Part shown: positions 17,648 to 25,078 of the stretch, one piece after another | Layout of the letters: every line of letters begins with the position of its first letter | How positions within the stretch are numbered: the stretch's first letter is position 1 | Assembly (NCBI RefSeq): GCF_001013905.1 | Contig: NZ_LN831790.1 | Span: forward strand, 3,114,001 to 3,178,000 | DNA: 64,000 nucleotides | Source: Streptomyces leeuwenhoekii | GTDB taxonomy: Bacteria > Actinomycetota > Actinomycetes > Streptomycetales > Streptomycetaceae | Direction of reading: 5' to 3' | Notes under the pieces: generated by a model | Told to the model about the DNA's origin: nothing | Databases searched by the model: none | Seen by the model: only the letters and a program-made list of their open reading frames with translations | Made by a program: the position numbers and the translations under genes

Positions 17648-17678
17648 GGCCCGGTCCCGCCCCGCGCGGGACCGGGCC
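17648..17678 (+). terminator. Hairpin after the helicase gene
   Basis: GGCCCGGTCCCG at 17648-17659 pairs with 17667-17678, a 12-bp stem with a seven-base loop 24 bases after the stop. Confidence 0.65.
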
Positions 17679-17720
17679 GGCGGCGTCCGGGCCGCCGCGG
17701 CGGCCCGATACGCTCTGCCC

Positions 17721-18629
17721 GTGAGCAGGAACGCCACCTTCACCCCGCCGCCCGGCGCGCGCGCCTACCGCCTGCGCACCGCGCGCGGCGAGTTCGCCGT
17801 CGTCGATTCGCCCGCGGCCGGCGGCGCCGAGCCGAAGGGGCTGGTGCTGATGCTGCCCGGGTTCACCGGCAGCAAGGAGGACTTCACCCTGCTGCACGAG
17901 CCGCTCGCGGCGCGCGGGTACCGCACCGTCGCCGTGGACGGAAGAGGGCAGTACGAGACCGACGGGCCCGCGCATGACGAGTCGGCCTACACCCAGCGGG
18001 AACTGGCGCGGGACGTGCTCGCCCAGGCCGCCGCGCTCGACGCTCCCGTGCACCTGCTCGGGCATTCCCTCGGCGGCCAGGTCGCCCGCGCCGCCGTACT
18101 GCTCGACCACTCCCCCTTCCGTTCCCTCACCCTCCTCTCCTCGGGCCCGGCCCAGATCTCCGTCTCCCAGCAGCAGCGCGTGAAGCTGCTGCGGGACGCG
18201 CTCGCCGTGATGACGATGGAACAGGTGTGGGAGACCATGCAGGCCATGGGACCGCCCGAGGAGGTCGGCGGCCCTCTCCGCGGCCCCGGAGACGAGGAGC
18301 GGCTGCGGCTGCGCTGGCTGGGCACCCGCCCGGCCCAACTGCTCGCCACCGGCCGCCAGCTCTGCACCGAGCCGGACCGGGTCGCGGAACTGGCCGCGCT
18401 GCCGCTGCCGTGCCACGTCGTGTCGGGGGAACGCGACGACACCTGGCCGGTGCCGCTCCTGGACGACATGGCGCTGCGGCTGGGTGCCCGGCGGACGGTG
18501 ATCGCCGGCGCCGAGCACTCGCCCAACACCGACCGCCCCCTGCCGACCGCCCTCGCCCTCGCCGGCTTCTGGGACGGCCTGCCGCCGCGCCCGGCGGAGA
18601 CGGAGGGCCGGGACGCCGCGGGAGGCTAG
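17721..18629 (+). CDS. Alpha/beta-hydrolase
   Basis: A 302-residue cytoplasmic alpha/beta-hydrolase. Visible motifs are MLPGFTGSKEDF (oxyanion region), VDGRGQYET, the nucleophile elbow LLGHSLGGQVAR and a final histidine in IAGAEHSPNTDRP. The GTG start lies 96 bases after the helicase stop, beyond a terminator. No ribosome binding site of note is visible. The substrate is unknown. Its place after the helicase is a conserved Streptomyces arrangement as far as I recall. Confidence 0.87.
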   Translation: MSRNATFTPPPGARAYRLRTARGEFAVVDSPAAGGAEPKGLVLMLPGFTGSKEDFTLLHEPLAARGYRTVAVDGRGQYETDGPAHDESAYTQRELARDVLAQAAALDAPVHLLGHSLGGQVARAAVLLDHSPFRSLTLLSSGPAQISVSQQQRVKLLRDALAVMTMEQVWETMQAMGPPEEVGGPLRGPGDEERLRLRWLGTRPAQLLATGRQLCTEPDRVAELAALPLPCHVVSGERDDTWPVPLLDDMALRLGARRTVIAGAEHSPNTDRPLPTALALAGFWDGLPPRPAETEGRDAAGG

Positions 18630-18723
18630 AGACCGGACGGGCGATTCCCGCCCCCGGCCCGTCCCCCGCCCGCGCGCAGTGCCGCCCGTGCCCGCACGCA
18701 CCGCCCGTCCGCGGGCCCCGCGC

Positions 18724-19620
18724 TCAGTACTGCGTCTGCAAGTGGTCCCAGAACCCGTCCCGCAGCGCCCGCCGCAGGTCGGCCTGGCCGCGCAGGGAGT
18801 ACTGGAGCAGCCCTTCCGCCTCCACCAGGAGGTCCTGGTCGACCGACCCGGGGAGGTACGGGTGGCCGGGCAGCAGTTCGACCAGGGCGTCCCTCCCCCG
18901 GGCCGCCAGCCACTTCGCCGCGATCTGCGCGCCGACGAAGCGGACGTCCTCGCGGGCCGGCCGGGCGGTCCCGGCGGGCTCGTAGGCGGTGGCCGTGCGA
19001 CGCGAGACGTACGGCTTGAAGAAGTCCAGGTCGAGGGTGCGCTGGCTGTCGACCTCCCACAGCAGCGGTTCGGCCTGGTTGCGCCCCTCCGGGGCCTCGA
19101 TGCCCCACAGGTGGACCCGGGCGCCGAAGCCCTGGGCCGCCTCGACCGCCGAGACCAGGTCCTCGTCGCCGCCGAGCAGGGCCGCGTCGCTGATGGCGCG
19201 GTGCCGGGCCAGTGACTCCAGGTCGGAGCGGATGAGGGAGTCGACGCCCTTCTGCTGGTTGTTGGCGTTGAGGTTGCCCAGGCGGACCTTGACGTCCGGG
19301 AGCTCGGCGATGGACTGCTGCTCGGCGGTATGGATGCGGCGCCGGGCGCCGTCGTACCAGTAGACCCGCAGCAGCCGGCTGTCCGCGAAGATCGAGCGGG
19401 CCCGGTCGATCAGCGCCTCGATCAGCCCTTCGGCGTCCAGCTCGAAGGCCCGTCGGTCCTCGGTCCCGGCCACCAGCCGGCCCGCCGCCGCGTAGAGATA
19501 TCCGGCATCGACGAAGATCGCGTGGGTAGAGGGAGTCTTCGCCACCTCGGCGAGCATGCGCTGCAGCAGCTCGTTGGTGCGGTCGATGCGGGCACTGAGG
19601 GCCGCGAGGTCGTCGTTCAT
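18724..19620 (-). CDS. NYN-domain (PIN-like) putative ribonuclease
   Basis: A 298-residue protein. After a short coiled segment (SARIDRTNELLQRMLAEV), an NYN/LabA-type domain occupies about 30-190. It carries the expected acidic residues in IFVDAGYLY, KGVDSLIRSDL and LLGGDEDLVSAV, which would bind a metal in PIN-like nucleases. The C-terminal 100 residues are a separate conserved region without a family I can name. The ATG at 19620 has GGAAGGG upstream; an ATG three codons earlier is possible. It is divergent from a 50-residue protein across an AT-rich region. Confidence 0.82.
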   Translation of the reverse strand: MNDDLAALSARIDRTNELLQRMLAEVAKTPSTHAIFVDAGYLYAAAGRLVAGTEDRRAFELDAEGLIEALIDRARSIFADSRLLRVYWYDGARRRIHTAEQQSIAELPDVKVRLGNLNANNQQKGVDSLIRSDLESLARHRAISDAALLGGDEDLVSAVEAAQGFGARVHLWGIEAPEGRNQAEPLLWEVDSQRTLDLDFFKPYVSRRTATAYEPAGTARPAREDVRFVGAQIAAKWLAARGRDALVELLPGHPYLPGSVDQDLLVEAEGLLQYSLRGQADLRRALRDGFWDHLQTQY

Positions 19621-19688
19621 CCCTTCCATTGTCCCGGCGGTCACGCTGCGAACTCAACTGGTCCCGATCGGTCTCTCAGCGAGGTCAG

Positions 19689-19770
19689 CCTGTACAGGAA
19701 CGAACGCTTACCGAGCAGTAATTAGTCGTTCGAAAATTTTCTTTAGCGTAGGGAATGTTTGTAACAAACA
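19689..19770. promoter_or_regulatory. AT-rich intergenic segment with three palindromes
   Basis: Between the NYN gene and the 50-residue gene are three perfect inverted repeats: CCTGTACAGG (19689-19698), GAAAATTTTC (19732-19741) and TGTTTG-TAA-CAAACA (19756-19770). A TTGACT at 19776-19781 could be a -35 for the small gene, although no good -10 follows it. The segment is strikingly AT-rich for this genome. Confidence 0.5.
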
Positions 19771-19878
19771 GCGCGTTGACTATGAACGGAACCGGGAGCA
19801 CCACTGCCCCGGCTTCCCCCACCAGTAGTTCTCCTCGGTTCGCCTCAGGAGGATGACCAGACGAAGGGAGAGGCACAC

Positions 19879-20031
19879 ATGCGTTTCGAAGTCATGCGAC
19901 TCGACGACATCGACGGCACGCCCGTCGACACCACGGTCGTGGACGCCGCCTCCGTCAACCGAATCGTCCAGCAGGCCGCCGCCATCGGGCAGCGCCTGTG
20001 GATCCGCCCGGCCGGCACCACGGCCTCGTAG
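19879..20031 (+). CDS. 50-residue conserved small protein
   Basis: A short frame starts with ATG at 19879, with AAGGGAG about nine bases upstream. It encodes MRFEVMRLDDIDGTPVDTTV and continues to a TAG at 20029-20031. It has no membrane segment and no cysteine. Codon use is typical of the genome (GC at third positions), it is preceded by a promoter-like AT-rich region and it ends 25 bases before a strong terminator, so it is a self-contained transcription unit. I recognise it only as a small Streptomyces hypothetical. Confidence 0.75.
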   Translation: MRFEVMRLDDIDGTPVDTTVVDAASVNRIVQQAAAIGQRLWIRPAGTTAS

Positions 20032-20056
20032 CGGAGACCGCGCACACGACGCCGTG

Positions 20057-20089
20057 GAGCCCCTGTACGGACATGCCGTACAGGGGCTC
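20057..20089. terminator. Bidirectional 14-bp hairpin
   Basis: GAGCCCCTGTACGG at 20057-20070 pairs perfectly with 20076-20089 around a five-base loop. It lies between the 50-residue gene (plus) and marC (minus) and can serve both. Confidence 0.85.
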
Positions 20090-20116
20090 CGCCCGTTCCA
20101 CGCGGGCAGCGCGGGC

Positions 20117-20722
20117 TCACGCGCCCTGGATCACCTGCGTGAGGCCGTTGATGATCTGCTGTACGGCGATGGCGGAGAGCATCATGCCCGCGAGCCGCGT
20201 CACCAGCACCACACCACCGTCCTTGATCACCCGGATGATCAGCAGCGAGTAGCGCATCACCAGCCACAGCACCACGTGGATGGCGAGGATCGCCGACCAC
20301 ACCGACACCTGCGTGGCGACGCTGTCGGCCTTCTGCACCGCGAGGATGACCGACACGATCGCGCCGGGACCGGCCAGCAGCGGCATGCCCAGCGGCACCA
20401 GCGCGACGTTGACGTCCTTGGTCTGCTTCGGCTCGTCGGTCTTGCCGGTGAGCAGGTCCAGCGCGATCAGCAGGAGCAGCAGCCCGCCCGCGATCATCAG
20501 CGCGGGCACGGACACATGCAGATAGTCGAGGATCCGGTGCCCCAGCACGCCGAAGACGGTGATGACACCGCCGGCGACGCAGACGGCCTGCAGGGCCATC
20601 CGCCTCTGCGCCTTGGCGGCCCGTCCGGCGGTCAGGCCGAGGAAGATCGGGGTGATCCCAGGGGGATCCATGATGACGAAAAGGGTGAGGAACAGGGAGC
20701 CGAAGACGGCGACGTCGAACAT
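20117..20722 (-). CDS. MarC-family integral membrane protein
   Basis: A 201-residue membrane protein with about six helices. The conserved MarC segments are visible: FVIMDPPGITPIFLGLT near the N-terminus and PLGMPLLAGPGAIVSVIL in the middle. MarC proteins are inner-membrane proteins of uncertain function, once wrongly linked to multiple antibiotic resistance. The ATG lies 77 bases after the PHP gene on the same strand, so the two are probably cotranscribed. Confidence 0.93.
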   Translation of the reverse strand: MFDVAVFGSLFLTLFVIMDPPGITPIFLGLTAGRAAKAQRRMALQAVCVAGGVITVFGVLGHRILDYLHVSVPALMIAGGLLLLLIALDLLTGKTDEPKQTKDVNVALVPLGMPLLAGPGAIVSVILAVQKADSVATQVSVWSAILAIHVVLWLVMRYSLLIIRVIKDGGVVLVTRLAGMMLSAIAVQQIINGLTQVIQGA

Positions 20723-20799
20723 GGGTGTGCCTTGCGAGGTGGTTCGGGGAAGAGCGGGAAGGGCGTGCCGAGGACCGGCACGCGGGGGAGCGGGCGGTC

Positions 20800-21657
20800 T
20801 CAGGCCCCGCCGGCCCCCGGCACCGGGAACGCCCCGAACGCCCGTCGCGTGATCTCCCCGTACACCTCGGGGTCCGTGGTGTACTCGCCGAGCCCGCAGC
20901 TCTTGCGGCTGCCGTGGTAGTCGCTGGAGCCGGTCACCAGGAGTCCCAGCTCCTTGGCCAGCCCGCGCAGCCGCGCCCGGGTGTCGGCGTCGTGGTCCAT
21001 GTGATCGACCTCGATGCCGTCGAGCCCGGCGGCGGCCATCTCCGCGATCGCCGCCTCGGGCACCGTACGGCCGCGCTTGACGGCGGCCGGGTGCGCGAAC
21101 ACCGCGACCCCGCCGGCGCCCTTGATCAGCCGGAGCGCCTCGAAGGGGTCGGTCTCGTGCTTCTCCACGAAGGCCCGCCCCCCGTCCGCCAGCCACTGCG
21201 CGGTGAAGGCGTCGCTCACGGTGGGCACCACGCCCAGCTCGACCAGGGCGGAGGCGACGTGCGGACGGCCGACCGAGCCGCCGCCGGCGATGCGCGCGAC
21301 CTGCTCCCAGGTGACGGGCACGCCCAGCTCGTTGAGCTTGGCGACCATGCCCTTGGCGCGCGGCACCCGGTCGTCCCGGACCAGTTCCCGCTCGGCGAGC
21401 AGCGCCGGCTCCTCGGGGTCGAAGAGGTAGGCCAGCATGTGCAGGCTGACGCCGTCGAGACGGCAGGAGAGCTCGGCCCCCGTGACCAGCGTCAGCCCCT
21501 CGGGCAGCGCGGCGATCGCCTCGGCGTGTCCGCGGGTGGTGTCGTGGTCGGTCAGCGCGACGACGTCCAGACCGGCCGCGGCCGCGTTGCGCACCAGCTC
21601 GGCCGGGGTGTCCGTACCGTCCGACGCGGTGGAGTGGGTGTGCAGATCGATGCGCAC
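20800..21657 (-). CDS. PHP-domain metal-dependent phosphoesterase
   Basis: A 285-residue PHP protein with the metal-binding motifs DLHTHSTASDG, LTDHDT, GAELSC, FAHP and a final SSDYHG. Relatives include the 5'-3' exonuclease / nucleoside bisphosphate phosphatase YciV (RNase AM), which may be the closest in size and motif order. It is cytoplasmic. The GTG start is followed immediately by RIDLHTHS, so little N-terminal sequence is missing. It lies upstream of marC, and the link between the two is not understood. Confidence 0.92.
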   Translation of the reverse strand: MRIDLHTHSTASDGTDTPAELVRNAAAAGLDVVALTDHDTTRGHAEAIAALPEGLTLVTGAELSCRLDGVSLHMLAYLFDPEEPALLAERELVRDDRVPRAKGMVAKLNELGVPVTWEQVARIAGGGSVGRPHVASALVELGVVPTVSDAFTAQWLADGGRAFVEKHETDPFEALRLIKGAGGVAVFAHPAAVKRGRTVPEAAIAEMAAAGLDGIEVDHMDHDADTRARLRGLAKELGLLVTGSSDYHGSRKSCGLGEYTTDPEVYGEITRRAFGAFPVPGAGGA

Positions 21658-21773
21658 GACGCTGACTCCGAGCGGTGACGGTACGGAAGGGGACGCTCAA
21701 GGATAACCGGATTTTCGCCTCCCACCGTCACAGCCGACCCGGCAGTGCGCCCCCTACATCACCGACCGTCGCC

Positions 21774-22415
21774 TCAGGGCTCGATCAGCCGCGGGGACAA
21801 CGCCCCGCACGGCACCAGCTCGATCTCGGCGCCGGCGTCCCGCAGATCGGCCAGGACCAGCTCGTCGTACATCAGCAGCCCCGACTGCTCGGGCCACACC
21901 ACGGCCCACAGCCACATGCCGAGCGCCTCGCCGGCGAAGACGGCGCGGTCGGCCGGGGCGCCGGAGACATGCCACAGCGGGGTCGGCCGCCCGCCGGCCA
22001 GCACCTTGGCCTGGGCCGGTTTCCCGACGTCCATGTACGGGCCCGGATCCGGGGCGTCCATGCCCGCGTACCGGGCTCCGAGGCCGACGCCGAGCTCCTC
22101 GGCGACCAGGATCAGCTCACCCATCCCGCCGAGCGGGCCGGGGCCGGAGCAGGCCACCGCCGTGGCGCGTCCGCCGCTGCGGTCGTCACCGGCGCAGGCC
22201 ACGCCGGTGAACAGCCAGCCGACCGGCAGCGGCCAGGGCATCCACACCGGCACCTGGGCCCGGTGGACGACGACACTGAGAGCCTCGACGCTGGGCGGGA
22301 TCACGGGCTGCAGCGGATACACGGGGCCGTGCACGTCACACTGCCAGGAATCGGCGAAGAGGCCGGGAGCCCGGACCCGGCCACCACACTTCGGGCAACT
22401 GGGTTCGCCCCTCAT
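21774..22415 (-). CDS. DUF6758-like zinc-ribbon protein
   Basis: A 213-residue protein that starts with a CPKCGG half zinc ribbon (CxxC at residues 7-10) completed by WQCDVHG. The rest is a globular domain rich in Trp and Gly with MPWPLPVGWLFTGVAC. I recognise it as the Streptomyces family named DUF6758, although this is from memory. No enzymatic motif is visible. It is first in the minus-strand run leading to the PHP and MarC genes and is divergent from the MFS gene. Confidence 0.75.
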   Translation of the reverse strand: MRGEPSCPKCGGRVRAPGLFADSWQCDVHGPVYPLQPVIPPSVEALSVVVHRAQVPVWMPWPLPVGWLFTGVACAGDDRSGGRATAVACSGPGPLGGMGELILVAEELGVGLGARYAGMDAPDPGPYMDVGKPAQAKVLAGGRPTPLWHVSGAPADRAVFAGEALGMWLWAVVWPEQSGLLMYDELVLADLRDAGAEIELVPCGALSPRLIEP

Positions 22416-22510
22416 AGGGCTCCACGGTCCTCCCCCTGTCCCGCCACGTCAAGGACGATCACCCATCCGGGCGGAAAGCGGCGGCGCGGGGCGCCCCCGA
22501 CCCATTAGAT

Positions 22511-22552
22511 GTATGTTGCATTAGTTAGTCGATCTAACTTACTATGTGCATA
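22511..22552 (+). promoter_or_regulatory. Promoter with embedded operator upstream of the MFS gene
   Basis: TTGCAT (22516-22521) and TACTAT (22540-22545), 18 bases apart, form a plausible sigma-70-type promoter in an AT-rich island. The inverted repeat AGTTAG-N5-CTAACT (22523-22539) fills the spacer exactly, and an outer pair GTATG (22511-22515) / CATAC (22548-22552) brackets it. This is the layout of a TetR- or MarR-type repressor site. No such regulator gene lies next to it. Confidence 0.65.
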
Positions 22553-22567
22553 CACCAACCATTTCCG

Positions 22568-22604
22568 GACCCTCCGCACCGACCCTCCGCACCGACCCTC
22601 CGCT
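22568..22604 (+). repeat. 13-bp tandem repeat in the MFS leader
   Basis: GACCCTCCGCACC occurs at 22568-22580 and 22581-22593, with a partial third copy to 22604, between the promoter and the MFS start. It is probably neutral but could affect leader structure. Confidence 0.8.
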
Positions 22605-22649
22605 CAGCCACCGGGCCCCGGTCGGGACGGGAGGGGATTGGAGCCAAGC

Positions 22650-23873
22650 ATGGACCCGTTCGACGCGGGAGCCGGCAGCATCCTGAAGCAGCCCAAGGCG
22701 GTGTGGGCGACCGCCGGCGCGTCCGTGGTCGCCTTCATGGGCATCGGACTCGTCGACCCGATCCTGCCGTCCATCGCCCAGGGCCTGAACGCGAGCGCCA
22801 GCCAGGTCTCCCTGCTGTTCACCTCCTACTTCCTCATCACCGCCCTCGCGATGCTGGTGACCGGTTTCGTCTCCAGCCGTATCGGCGGGCGCAAGACCCT
22901 GCTCCTCGGCCTGGCGTTCGTCGTGGTCTTCGCGGGCCTGGCCGGCACCTCCGGCACGGTCGGCCAGCTCGTCGGCTACCGGGCCGGCTGGGGTCTGGGC
23001 AACGCGCTGTTCGTCTCGACGGCCCTCGCGGTCATCGTCGGCGCCGCGGCGGGCGGGAGCGCCGCGGCGATCCTGCTGTACGAGTCGGCGCTGGGGCTCG
23101 GCATGGCCTGCGGCCCGCTCCTCGGAGCGCTGCTCGGCGACGCGAGCTGGCGCTACCCGTTCTTCGGCACCGCGTTCCTGATGGCCGTCGGCTTCCTGTG
23201 CATCACGGCGTTCCTGAAGGAGCAGCCCAGGCCGGCCCGCCGGACCTCGCTCCTCGACCCGGTCAGGGCGCTGGGCCACGGCGGGCTCGCCTCGGCCGCG
23301 GTCTCGGCGTTCTTCTACAACTACACGTTCTTCACCGTGCTGGCGTTCACGCCGTTCGTGCTGGACATGACGCCCTACAAGTCGGGGGCGGTGTTCTTCG
23401 CCTGGGGCGTACTGCTCGCCGTGTTCTCGGTGATCGTGGCGCCGCGGATGCAGAAGCGGTTCGGCTCGCTGAAGGTGCTGGGCGGCTCGCTGGTGCTGCT
23501 CGCGGCCGACGTGCTCGTGCTCGGGTACGGCGACCACACCACCGCGGTGGTCTGCACCATCCTGTCCGGCGCCTTCATCGGCGTGAACAACACCGTCTAC
23601 ACGGAGCTGGCGCTCGGCGTCTCGGACGCGCCCCGGCCGGTGGCCAGCGCGGGCTACAACTTCGTGCGCTGGTTCGCCGCGGCGGCCGCCCCGTACCTCG
23701 CGCCGAAGATCGAGGAGTGGACCGACATCCACATCCCGTTCGTGGTGGCGGCCGTCACCGCGCTGGCCGGCGCCGCCGTGGTCGCCGTACGGCGCCGGGC
23801 TCTCACCCGGGAAGCGGTGGAGCTGGAACCCCGGCACGCGACCGAGGACGGCGTCTCGGCGTTCGCCAACTGA
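22650..23873 (+). CDS. MFS transporter (drug-efflux type)
   Basis: A 407-residue major facilitator with about 12 membrane helices. The loop 2-3 motif is present as SSRIGGRKTLLLG, and the N-terminal DPILPSIAQGL segment after helix 1 is typical of DHA-type exporters. The ATG has GGAG nine bases upstream; the frame is open further upstream, but the promoter lies there. Substrate is unknown. An operator-bearing promoter about 100 bases upstream suggests the gene is repressed until an inducer, probably a substrate, appears. Confidence 0.9.
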   Translation: MDPFDAGAGSILKQPKAVWATAGASVVAFMGIGLVDPILPSIAQGLNASASQVSLLFTSYFLITALAMLVTGFVSSRIGGRKTLLLGLAFVVVFAGLAGTSGTVGQLVGYRAGWGLGNALFVSTALAVIVGAAAGGSAAAILLYESALGLGMACGPLLGALLGDASWRYPFFGTAFLMAVGFLCITAFLKEQPRPARRTSLLDPVRALGHGGLASAAVSAFFYNYTFFTVLAFTPFVLDMTPYKSGAVFFAWGVLLAVFSVIVAPRMQKRFGSLKVLGGSLVLLAADVLVLGYGDHTTAVVCTILSGAFIGVNNTVYTELALGVSDAPRPVASAGYNFVRWFAAAAAPYLAPKIEEWTDIHIPFVVAAVTALAGAAVVAVRRRALTREAVELEPRHATEDGVSAFAN

Positions 23874-23903
23874 CCGCGGCGCGGCACCGCTTCGTGAGTC
23901 CGG

Positions 23904-24500
23904 TCACTCGAGCGGTACGGACCTGCGGGAGGGATCCCGCAGGTCCGTACCGTGCGTCAGCCAGCGCTCCTGGAGGGCCTGGGCGCCGTGCACCCGCTTC
24001 CAGGCGGCCTCGTTCGGCGTCATGGGCAGCAGCGGCAGGAAACGGACCGGGTCCAGCGGCGCGTCGAGCTCCAGGTCCTCCACCAGGCCGCCCGGCTCGG
24101 CCACCAGCACCGAGGTGAACGCGGCGCCCGGCCACAGCGGTTCGCCGACGTCCAGCGAGGCTCCGGGGGCGACGACCACGCCCTCCACCTGCGGGGAGGC
24201 GGCGAGCACGGCGAGCGGGCGGAGCACCTTGTCGGTGTCGGCGACCCCGGCCCGGACGGAGAGGACCAGTTCGGCGCGCGGGCCCTTGACCGGGTCGGCG
24301 AGCATCGCCGTGGGATCCGCCATGGGGTGCGCGGACATCCCCAGGGTGGCGTAGCGCACGATGTCGCCCTCGGGGCCGCCGCCGGGGAAGCGAAGCACCT
24401 CGATACGGTCCGTACCGAGGAAGGTGACGGCCGCGCGCGCGTCCGGTTCGCCCAGGGCGGTGCGCAACCGGGCCTCGACCAGAGGAAGAACATCTGCCAT
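23904..24500 (-). CDS. Suppressor-of-fused (SUFU) domain protein
   Basis: A 198-residue protein of the bacterial SUFU family. Recognisable stretches are FPGGGPEGDIVRYATLGMSAHPM, AELVLSV and FLPLLPMTPNEAAWKRVHG. Bacterial SUFU proteins often sit in immunity or polymorphic-toxin contexts, but no toxin is adjacent here and a housekeeping or unknown role is as likely. The last 13 or so codons coincide with a perfect 17-bp hairpin that terminates the convergent MFS gene. Confidence 0.85.
   Translation of the reverse strand: MADVLPLVEARLRTALGEPDARAAVTFLGTDRIEVLRFPGGGPEGDIVRYATLGMSAHPMADPTAMLADPVKGPRAELVLSVRAGVADTDKVLRPLAVLAASPQVEGVVVAPGASLDVGEPLWPGAAFTSVLVAEPGGLVEDLELDAPLDPVRFLPLLPMTPNEAAWKRVHGAQALQERWLTHGTDLRDPSRRSVPLE
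23914..23951 (+). terminator. 17-bp hairpin inside the end of the SUFU gene
   Basis: GGTACGGACCTGCGGGA (23914-23930) pairs without mismatch with 23935-23951 around GGGA. It is 40 bases past the MFS stop but lies within the SUFU coding sequence. Confidence 0.85.
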
Positions 24501-24704
24501 GCGGCGAGCATAGAACTCGCCAGCAGCGGGCAAAGCGGCGCCTTGACACGCCGGGCGGCTGATACTCTGGGCCGGTGGTTCGGGGCCGCACGCAGAAGCG
24601 TCCGACATCAGGCCCCGGCGCAGATGAAATCTCCCCTACGGGGAACCCCTACAGGGGTGTGGATCGTCCCTCACGAGGGACCGGCCGGAGGAGGTGGGGC
24701 TGGC

Positions 24705-24752
24705 ATGGACCGAAGTCGACCGTGCAGTACCACCCGCTCTTCCGGCCGCTGA
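24705..24752 (+). CDS. Possible 15-residue leader peptide of corA
   Basis: ATG at 24705 follows GGAGGAGG (24687-24694) by ten bases and encodes MDRSRPCSTTRSSGR before TGA at 24750-24752. It lies in the corA leader directly after four hairpins. A GTG at 24694 in another frame would give a 63-residue product and is a competing reading. Confidence 0.4.
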   Translation: MDRSRPCSTTRSSGR

Positions 24753-24877
24753 TACAGCCGCTCCGGTTCCGCCGGTTCACTCCGGTCCCACCGGCTGCCG
24801 CCTCTTGCGCTCGCGCCTTCACGCGGAAGAGCACTTCGTCTCGTTTTGCCTGATCGGTCTGATCTCCTCTGGTCCGC

Positions 24878-24918
24878 ATCAGTAGCTGAATCAGTAGCCA
24901 TCGGTAGCTATCAGCAGC
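24878..24918 (+). repeat. Four helically phased 9-mers upstream of corA
   Basis: Related 9-mers ATCAGTAGC (24878), ATCAGTAGC (24890), ATCGGTAGC (24900) and ATCAGCAGC (24910) recur every 10-12 bases. They are in direct orientation, about one helical turn apart. Confidence 0.6.
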
Positions 24919-25078
24919 GAAGAACGCCACCGCGACGGTGCGGTGCTCCCCGCTTTGTGGACGCGCCAAACATCCTTCCCCTGACGAGGGCGAAGGAGGC
25001 CCCAGTCCGGACGTCCTCATTCCGGGTAGTTCCACCCGTCGTCGGCACCCCTCGCTGCCCGTCGCGAAGGAGCCTGCC

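Larger units (their letters stand above)
24543..25078 (+). promoter_or_regulatory. Long structured leader of corA
   Basis: This gene-free stretch of nearly 580 bases (24501-25078) lies between the SUFU gene and corA. TTGACA (24543-24548) is followed by TACTCT (24563-24568), a short 14-base spacing. Downstream come helices CGGGGCC/GGCCCCG (24581-24587 with 24611-24617), TCCCC-TAC-GGGGA (24632-24644), ACCCC-TACA-GGGGT (24645-24658) and GTCCC/GGGAC (24666-24681). A strong Shine-Dalgarno and a 15-codon ORF follow, then four phased 9-mers. It does not match the M-box magnesium riboswitch as I know it. Confidence 0.5.

Noticed and set aside
14787..18701. Very long minus-strand open frame across the helicase gene
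   Set aside because: It is the complement of repetitive, GC-rich helicase coding and encodes Gly/Leu/Arg repeats without a domain. The plus strand carries all helicase motifs.
23904..24500. SUFU-domain protein as an immunity protein of a toxin system
   Set aside because: No toxin, secretion gene or polymorphic-toxin signature is nearby. It sits among housekeeping genes.
24632..24681. Tandem small hairpins resembling a mini-ykkC (guanidine-II) riboswitch
   Set aside because: The loops are TAC, TACA and TCACGA, not the ACGR loops closed by the expected pairs, and the downstream gene is a magnesium transporter, not a guanidine exporter or carboxylase.
24543..25078. M-box (ykoK) magnesium riboswitch upstream of corA
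   Set aside because: The conserved M-box core sequences as I know them are not present, although the leader is structured.
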